A program made the position numbers and the translations under genes. Positions 56,984-64,000 of a stretch of 64,000 bases of DNA are shown piece by piece (within the stretch, counting starts at the first letter, position 1; the number at the start of each line of letters is the position of its first letter). The DNA is taken from positions 1-64,000 of the forward strand of contig CAKJVC010000099.1 of the NCBI GenBank assembly GCA_918026815.1. Direction: 5' to 3'. The notes under the pieces are model-generated. The model was given only the letters and a program-made list of their open reading frames with translations, searched no databases and was not told where the DNA came from. This DNA is from Chalara sp. BL73 (Eukaryota; Ascomycota; Leotiomycetes; Helotiales).

Positions 56984-57342
56984 AGTGAATGAGAGTAGTG
57001 ATAGTATGCATAACATCGACTTGCACTGCGATACCAACGGAACATGGAGTTGATGGAGTGCCTGAGTTCGGCCTTGTTTTGCTTGTTGATGCAGCAGGTA
57101 TCAACCCAAAAGTATGGCAGACCATCTTGTCTAGCTTGTTCTCCACAGAACCTAATCTTCTTGAAACCCTCCTTGTCCTGGCCAGTCCCGCTCATCACTT
57201 CAGCATATGTGACTTCCTTGCTATTATCCTGTTCCCATGTGTGCGAGAGTATAGCATAGTTACTCAGGTATATCGCCTTCAAGGAACTCGGTCAGGCTGA
57301 AATCGCCATCGTTGTTGTACTGTAGCAGGCGCATTATTCGAC
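56950..57342 (-). pseudogene. HET-domain (heterokaryon incompatibility) gene fragment
   Basis: Start near 57336 (MRLLQYNNDGDFSLTEFLEG), then, after a one-base shift at about 57262, the HET signature YAILSHTWEQD, KKIRFCGEQARQDGLPYFWVDTCCINK and SINSMFRWYRSASRCYAY. HET proteins trigger cell death or growth arrest when genetically different hyphae fuse. The domain is cut near residue 120, before its last third, and the gene continues no further. It carries a frameshift as well as the truncation. Confidence 0.85.
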
Positions 57343-57895
57343 TAGGTTCGAGGATCGCGGGAGGAAGGGTTCTCGGTAGTAGTTGAGCCGTCGAGTTGGT
57401 ATAGATGCGAAGGGTGAAGACTTCATGTCGGGTTGAGGCTGGCGCACTCAGCTGGGCGGCAGCCTCGCGGTAATAGCATCGTCGTACATCACTGGAAGCG
57501 CGCAAGACCGGCCCAGTCGCTCAGGCTCACCGGCGAAGTCAATCTCGATTGACAATAATGTATTCTTGTTGCTGAGAGGGAAGCTAAAGAAATCTGGGAA
57601 TTGAATGATAGAAAGGAAATCTAGGACCCAGAATCTATCTTCGATTATCCATTTGGTGTCGAGCTTCCACTTCTGCCATGTTCGATTTTCTAGCCTTAAG
57701 CCTTAGGCTGACGTTTCTTAAATTAGCATTGAGATGTGGAGCGTAACTCTGCAACGGGACTGCGGGGTGCGGCGTTTTCCCCAGAAGCTCAATGAACGGT
57801 CACGTGCCTGCTGCTCTGTGCAGCTGCTATTCCACCGTCTATCCCGTCCCAAAGACGACATAGACGAACAGTCATCGTCGCTGTCGAGGAGAATT
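57343..57895. other. Upstream flank of HET fragment, no gene recognised
   Basis: No domain recognised on either strand. The LINE copy 2 begins at 57896. Confidence 0.5.
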
Positions 57896-57956
57896 GCCTT
57901 TGAGGGCAGCCAGCAATCAAGTCAACCAGCAATCATATTAGTGAGAATCGGTAGTT

Positions 57957-59326
57957 GTGTGGAGGAAGGAGAACATGGAGGCCGTGGCGCGTCAGTCGAG
58001 CCGGGAACGCGTCCAGACGTCGAAGGCATTAGAATGGAGCAAGAGAAGATCTAGGGCGGTGGCAAGCGATACAGAGGACACGATTGAAGTAATTCAGGAA
58101 GCTCCCATGCCATTGCAAACAAGACGAACGGGGATCAGCTCGCATCCCAAGGAGCAAAATGTAGCGACGAAGGTTAAGGCCCTCGCCGCGAAGGCAGGAG
58201 AACATCCTGCAACAGCGGCAGCGACCCGAACCAGCCGGTACACGAAAAAGCGAATGCAAGCGTAAATATGCAGATCAAAGTGCTCACTGACTTGGTCAAG
58301 TCGCTGTTGAAAGCAATGGAGGAACAGAAGAAGGAGCACGTGACCCAGATCAAAACCATAACGCGGACCTTCACGGAGCAGATAGAAACACTTAAGGCAG
58401 AGCTTAAGGCAGAGCTTAAGGCAGAGGTTACGGATATGATGGAAAAGATTCAGACCCAGCTGTCCAATGCCCAAGCACCGTCAAGCCCATCCCCATCGTA
58501 TGCAGAAGTCGCCCGAACGCCACCAGACAGTTTACCAAGCAATGTACGAACCCTCTCCTCCCTGCGCACCACGCCGTCAACAATGACCGATACGCTGTAC
58601 TGCACGGTTGACACGTCCAGAGTTGGGGAGGGAGAGAGAAGCAAGGCACAACCTGGGGCAGTTCGGAAGGCAATTGAGGAGGAGATTCGCACCGTGGAAG
58701 GACAAGCAAATTGGCGTTGCGCTGCGGTGATCAGAGACGCCAGGAACACGGAACGCATCAAGATTGTATGCAGAGACGAAGCTGAACTCCAACGGGTCAA
58801 GGAAGCGGCCCAGAAAACTGCGGCCGAGGGAGTCCGAGTGCTGCGAGACCAACTGTACCCGGTCAAGGTGGATAATGTCAATCGAACAACTATTCTCGAT
58901 CAGGAGGGAAAGGTTTTACCGGGCGCCGCCGAAGTCCTTGGGGAGGAAAACGGGGTCCACATAGCCAAGATCGGGTGGCTCAGCAGGAAAGACGCGGGTA
59001 AAGCTTATGGTTCAATGGTGGTCTATGTCACCAAAGGCAGCGAAGCAGCACGTCTGTTACAAGACCAATACTTCCATGTCGCAGGAGAGTCAGCGTACAC
59101 TAGGGTTTTCGAGCCGCGATATGGTCCACAGAAATGCTATCGATGTCAGGAAATCGGGCACAAGGCGTACTCATGCACGCAACCGCAAGTCTGTGCCAAG
59201 TGTGCTCAAGTAGGACACCATCACAGTGAATGTCAAGCAGTAATACCAAAGTGTGTTACATGCGGAGGGCCACACGAATCGCTCAGCGGGAACTGCGGAA
59301 CACGCCACCGCTCCCGGGATGCGTAA
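57957..59326 (+). pseudogene. LINE ORF1, copy 2, one frameshift
   Basis: Starts like copy 1 (MWRKENMEAV). One C is missing from a C-run at about 58225 (GCGACCCGAA against GCGACCCCGAA in copy 1), so the first frame stops at 58265. The rest continues from 58268 and includes the tandem KAELKAELKAE and all three CCHC-type knuckles. Stop TAA at 59324-59326 overlaps the ORF2 start. Confidence 0.92.
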
Positions 59327-62300
59327 AACCTTTCAAATACTCCAATTGAATGTCCGGAAGCAGCGAGAGGTGCAACACAGTTTAATGAGTGATGAGCAAT
59401 TGAAGGATTGTGGAGTGTTGGCGATATCTGAGCCATATGCGAGGATCATCGACGGCACTTTGGTGACAGCCCCTATAGGACACCCAAACTGGATCAAAAT
59501 AGTACCCACAGTCCAACGTGTGGAAAGGTGGGCGGTTCGAAGCATGCTCTGGATTCGGAAGGATATCGAAGCAGAACAGGTGCCTATACAATCATCGGAC
59601 CTCACGGCAGCGGTATTGCGACTCCCAGACCGGTCGATACTGGTCGTGTCGGTCTACGTTGAACCGCAGGATGCAGAGGCATTGAGGGTTGCGATATGCG
59701 AATTACACCAGGTAATCAGGGAAACACGCCGCAAGATTGGCACCCGAGTGGATGTGGTACTGGCCGGGGATTTCAACCGGCACGATCAATTATGGGGAGG
59801 AGAGGACGTCTCACGGGAAAGGCAAGGAGAGGCCGACCCGATCATCGACCTCATGAGTGAGCATGCCCTTCACAGCTTGCTCCCGAGGGGCACGAAGACG
59901 TGGCAACGGGGGAATCATGAGTCAACCATTGATCTGGTAGTGGCTTCCGAGGAATTGGCAACATCAGTGGTGAAGTGTACAGTCCACACGACCGAGCATG
60001 GATCCGACCACAGAGCAATTCAGACGACGTTCGACGTCGCGACTCCGGAACGAGTCGTTGAAACAAGGCTGCTTTTCAAAAATGCGCCGTGGACCGACAT
60101 AAAGGACCGGATTACTACTGCTCTTCGCTTCGTTCCATTTGGCGGGAATGTACAGCAACAGGCAGATGGGTTGATGACAGCGGTGCTGGAGGCAGTCCAT
60201 GCACTCACCCCAAGGGCTAAACCTTCACCATACGCGAAGAGATGGTGGACGACAGATCTCACACAGTTGCGGCGAGTCTATACGTACTGGAGGAACCAGG
60301 CTAGAACGCAATGACGGATGGGTCGCATGTTTCCTGAACTAGAACAGCAAGCAAATGAAGCTGCTAAGGAATACCATGCTGCTGTCCGGAGACAGAAAAA
60401 GGCGCACTGGGAGGACTTCCTCGCAGATGACACAAACATCTGGCAAGCGGCAAAATACCTAAATCCTAGTGGCAGTTCAGCATTTGACAAGATACCGCCA
60501 CTAATAAGAAGAGACGGATCCACCACGAAAAACAAAACTGAACAAGCAGAGGAACTGCTGTCGGTGTTCTTTCCCCCACTACCAGAGAGGATAGAAGATG
60601 AAGGACCACGACCGCAGCGAACCGCAGTGTCGATGCCTCCCTTGACCATGGAAGAAGTCGAACGGAGGATTTTTGCGGCGAAGTCGTGGAAGGCGCCAGG
60701 AGAGGATGGGTTACCAGCCATGGTATGGAAGCAGGTATGGCCAGTGGTCAAAGACAGGGTGTTGCTCCTCTTTCAGACGTCGTTGGACGAAGGGGAACTC
60801 CCTACACAATGGAGAAATGCCAAGATCATACCGCTGAAGAAGCCAAACAAAGGTGATTACACGGTTGCAGAATCATGGAGGCCGATCTCGCTGCTCTCCA
60901 CACTAGGAAAGGTTCTGGAGTCGGTGATTGCTGAAAGAATATCGCACGCAGTAAAGACCTTTGGTCTACTCCCCACGAATCACTTCGGGAGAAAGAAGCG
61001 CTCTGCTGAACAAGCACTTCTGCTGCTGCAAGAACACATCTATAATGCATGGAGATCAAAGAAGGTCCTTAGCTTGGTTAGCTTCGACGTGAAGGGCGCA
61101 TACAATGGAGTGTACAAGGACAGACTGTTGCAGAGACTCGCAGCGAGAGGCATCCCACCGGCCCTAGTGCGGTGGATTGATGCTTTTTGCTCAGAACGCA
61201 CCGCAACCATACTAGTCAATTGCCACACGTCTCAACAGCAGCCACTGCACAAGCAGGCTTACCGCAAGGGTCACCACTGTCGCCAATCCTGTTCCTCTTC
61301 TTCAATGCCGACCTAGTTCAACACAAACTGAATGCAAATGGGGGATCAATAGCATTTGTGGATGACTATAACGCGTGGGTTACAGGGTCATCAGCGGATA
61401 TGAACCGAGAAGGGATTCAAGCTATCATCGACAAAGCAATGGACTGGGAAAGGCGGAGCGGAGCCACGTTCGAAGGCAAGAAGACAGCAATCATTCATTT
61501 CACTAGACGGCATGACCGAATCAGTACCAGACCGTTCACTATCAAAGGTCAGGCAATCGCACCAAAGGAGGCTACCAAGATCTTAGGAGTCGTTATGGAC
61601 TCAGGACTCCGGTATGTACAGCACATCGGGAAAGCAACAACCAAGGGCCTTCTTGCCGCGATGGCATTAAAACGACTGCGGCTGGTCTCTCCCTCAACTG
61701 CAAGGCAGTTGTTTGGAGCGACGGTAGCGCCAGTCGTGGACTACGCTTCAAATGTGTGGATGTATGCTTGCGGACACAAGGGCATGGCCTTAATGAACCG
61801 AATACAAAGAATCGGAGCACAGGCGGTCACAGGAGCTTTCCGAACCGTCGCCACCGCAGTTGCAGAAGCCGAGGCTAGCATATGTACAGTGAGCGAGCGG
61901 TTTGCAGAGAGGGCTACGAAGGTGTGGGTCAACATCCGCACGCTCCCCGAGACGAACCCGATATCGAAGTTAAACACTAGAGTACTTCGGAGATTCACGT
62001 CACCATTGCAAAAGATAGCTCGTGCGCATCAAAACATGCCAACAAATAAGATGGAGGTTATTCAGCCTTATGTAATGGCTCCGTGGGAGGAACGACTCCC
62101 CGCTACAATCGACCGTGGAACGGAGGAGATGACTAACATTGCGAACACTATCTGCGGCATTCGGATTGCGACAAGCTCGTCCGCGAGAAAGAGGATAGTG
62201 GGGATGGGAGGAGCCATCCACGACACGCTCGGCATTGTAACAGGTAGAGAACCGATTGCATACTCAGTCACGCTGGGAGCAAGAACGGAGCAGAACCCGT

Positions 62301-63096
62301 ACACGGCTGAACTTGCCGCGATAGCGATGGCAATGAAGCGCCTATCGCTACATCTGGTGGGAAGACAGGTCACGATTATTTCAAACAACCAGGGAGCCCT
62401 GCTAGCAACGAGCCAACCAAGACATCAATCAGGACAAACCAGCATTAAAGAGATTTACGAGGTAGCGTCTGCGCTGAGAAAAGGAGGCAATTCTATCTCG
62501 ATGATATGGATCCCGTCTCAGGAGAGCTTCGAGCTCGGCAGGAGAGCAAAGGAAGCCGCACGACAGGCTACCGAGCCAGACCGAACACCGCAAGGGCAAT
62601 GCTACCAAGCCAAATCTGCAACTATTAACAGGGGAAAGGCAGAAAAGGCAATAAGGACACTACCAGACGAGGTGGGAAAGTATTCCAGAGAAATAGACAC
62701 CGCCCTGCCAGGAAAATATACTCGTACCCTATACGACGGTCTCAAGCGGAGAGAAGCGAGCGTATTAGCACAGCTCCGTACAGGAATGGCACGACTGAAC
62801 GGATATCTTCACCGGATTGGAGCAGCAGAATCTGACCAATGTGCCTGCGGACAGGCAACAGAAACTGTCAAGCACTTCCTTTTCCGATGCACGAGATGGG
62901 ACGCACACCGAACGCAAATGCTAGCACAGACAGACACTAGAAAGGCAACCTCTCCTTCTACCTGGGAGGGAAAGCTCCATCTGACCCGGAGAAATGGACA
63001 CCAAATATAGACGCGGTTCGAGCAACGATCAAGTTCGCCATAGCCACAAGACGACTGGACATGGAAGTAGAGCAGGCAACTAACTCCCTACAATAG
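59319..63096 (+). pseudogene. LINE ORF2, copy 2, one stop and two frameshifts
   Basis: Same domain order as copy 1. Lesions by comparison with copy 1: TGA at 60312-60314 where copy 1 has CGA (Arg), a CpG-type C-to-T change; loss of one C near 61250, just before the GLPQGSPLSP motif of reverse transcriptase; loss of one base near 62942, close to the C-terminus. An in-frame loss of one Ala codon near 60990 is harmless. The FVDD motif and RNase H region are intact. Where copy 1 ends at TAG (34384), copy 2 has CAG and would run seven codons further to 63096. Confidence 0.92.
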
Positions 63097-63151
63097 GAAA
63101 TCCCATTTCTTTCTTTTATCCCGACTAACCCTTTATCACCCTCGTGCCCCA

Positions 63152-64000
63152 CAGTGTAGCCAGTAGTGTGTACGCCGTAATTACTGCAGTAATTTGATGC
63201 CTTATTACCACTGCAGTACAGATTCATCCCACAAATACGCACTGAATAGTACTGCAGTAATATACCTCCTTTGTCATACGCACGGCGTAATACGGCGTAC
63301 TAGAGTATAATTACACGTGACTCATATATCCTTTTGCTCTTCCTCTACCTTCCAACTTCTATTCACCAATTTCTTCCTCTGATTCAAAGGCTTTTACTTT
63401 ATGCCAAGACCTTAAACACTCTAAGGCTTCAATCACCTTTACTGAAAGCTTATTACGGCGATCTGTAACTGTAATTTTGCGAGATGAGAAAAGACGTTCT
63501 GGCTCTGCACTTATTGCAGGAATAGAAAGCAAGTTTAGAGCCATTTTGCTCAAATTAGGGTATATGGCCTGCTGCTCAGGTGCCAGCCACCAGTCCCTCA
63601 CATTCTCAAAGTTGTGGTGTGGCAGTGAACTGCAATATCGAGCATATTCATCCTGGGATGGAGTCGTCGGCACCTTTGCTTTTAAGGAGTTCTTCTACTG
63701 AGTAAACTTATTTGGCGTTGCGTATGTGGGAGCAAGAACTCGGCCAGTACCAGCAGCAGTAGCTTCGCCTGGAAGTCTTTCATGACCTGTAAACATATAC
63801 TTCTCTTTCCATAGGTCCTCCAGCGCGGTTTTAGCTGGGCTCCACTACTTACACATCCAGTGGTCCTCAATATATTGCCACTTATAGGCCGGATAAAGAA
63901 CAAGTGCGCTTACGTATGCCGGTATTTCACTAGAAAGAGCATAGTATTTATCTAGCTTTGCCCAGCTAGAGTTAATACAAGTACTTACGACTGGGTCGTT
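63152..64000 (-). mobile_element. hAT-type transposon, 3' part, running off the window
   Basis: CAGTGTAGCCAGTAGTGTGT at 63152 has the CAGTG form of hAT ends, and the next 150 bp contain several TACTGCAGTAAT and GTACGCCGTA motifs typical of subterminal repeats. A transposase of a different hAT lineage from that at 45-48 kb follows on the minus strand and continues beyond 64000. Confidence 0.75.
63359..64000 (-). pseudogene. hAT transposase C-terminal part with two in-frame stops
   Basis: The frame ends at 63359 with the dimerisation domain: WWLAPEQQAIYPNLSKMALN, SIPAISAEPERLFSS and NKLSVKVIEALECLRSW. Reading back toward 64000 the same frame holds EIPAYVSALVLYPAYKWQYI and a TAG near 63850 (after DHWMCK), then LEDLWKEKYM and another TAG near 63700 (after NKFTQ). 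Both are single-base nonsense changes in an otherwise continuous frame. The catalytic core lies outside the window. Confidence 0.8.

Larger units (their letters stand above)
57896..63151 (+). mobile_element. Tad-like LINE, copy 2, interrupted at its 3' end
   Basis: Same family as 34063-39558 and very similar along its length, in the opposite orientation. Its 5' end starts GCCTTTGAGGGCAGCCAGC and holds a short extra duplication (CAAGTCAACCAGCAAT). The similarity stops at CTCGTGCCCCA (63151), about 270 bp short of copy 1's tail, exactly where a hAT-type terminus CAGTGTAGCC begins. It carries several single-base lesions. Confidence 0.93.

Noticed and set aside
34063..63151. Repeat-induced point mutation as the cause of transposon decay
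   Set aside because: The LINE copies differ mainly by single-base indels and scattered changes; only isolated C-to-T stops (60312, 51042) were seen, not dense CpA-to-TpA mutation.
1..64000. CRISPR arrays, tRNA and rRNA genes
   Set aside because: No regularly spaced repeats with unique spacers, no cloverleaf with a GGTTCRA-type arm and no rRNA core sequences were recognised by eye.

Overview
The window looks like repeat-rich chromosome from a filamentous ascomycete (Pezizomycotina; Leotiomycetes is a guess from the style of the NLR-like, HET and FunK1 genes). The signs are GT-AG introns of about 45-60 nt, a fungus-specific FunK1 kinase, HET and NB-TPR/ankyrin remnants, and fungal transposons of at least eight kinds. 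There are no bacterial operons, CRISPR arrays or phage genes, and no tRNA or rRNA gene was recognised.

Layout. 1-3658: degenerate Copia retrotransposon, followed by an internally deleted pogo element (3661-4635). 5316-10275: a Mutator-like element (MULE) with 116-bp inverted repeats, hit by four later insertions (solo LTR 5414-6339, a second solo LTR nested in it at 5905-6108, a MULE-type MITE 7230-7912 and a solo LTR 8095-8410). Removing the insertions and two introns restores an open 2523-nt transposase frame. 10357-11789: short host island with a bHLH-like fragment and a complete three-exon beta-carbonic anhydrase. 11884-13704: near-intact pogo element. 14233-16088: decayed TPR half of an NLR-like gene. 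16300-22000: mostly unassigned DNA with a long C/A-rich low-complexity tract, a 24-bp-stem palindrome and a 16-bp tandem repeat. 21990-25535: ZNFX1-type RNA helicase pseudogene that has lost its P-loop. 26652-30567: multi-exon gene ending in a Ulp1/C48 cysteine-protease domain, all exons in frame. 31039-31981: kinase-like gene lacking catalytic residues. 32703-34062: LTR, gag remnant and a TA-flanked MITE. 34063-39558: almost intact Tad-like LINE, minus strand. 39720-40110: phosphotransferase (APH) relic. 40492-43063: intact FunK1 kinase. 44535-45043: ankyrin array cut by a hAT element (45044 to about 48.3 kb). 50057-54075: Helitron Rep-helicase without its N-terminus, abutting an NLR N-terminal domain (54099-54968). 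55.5-57.5 kb: MITE, Tc1-like remnant and HET fragment. 57896-63151: second Tad LINE, plus strand, interrupted by another hAT element that runs off the window.

How it fits together. Genes that look able to work are few: the beta-carbonic anhydrase, the FunK1 kinase, probably the Ulp1-like gene, and the pogo transposase. Several fungal self/non-self type genes (NB-TPR, TIR-like NLR N-terminus, ankyrin, HET) are present only as fragments among the transposons, as expected of a fast-evolving accessory compartment. Most transposon copies are disabled by one or a few single-base changes, not by dense C-to-T mutation, so repeat-induced point mutation does not appear to have acted strongly here.
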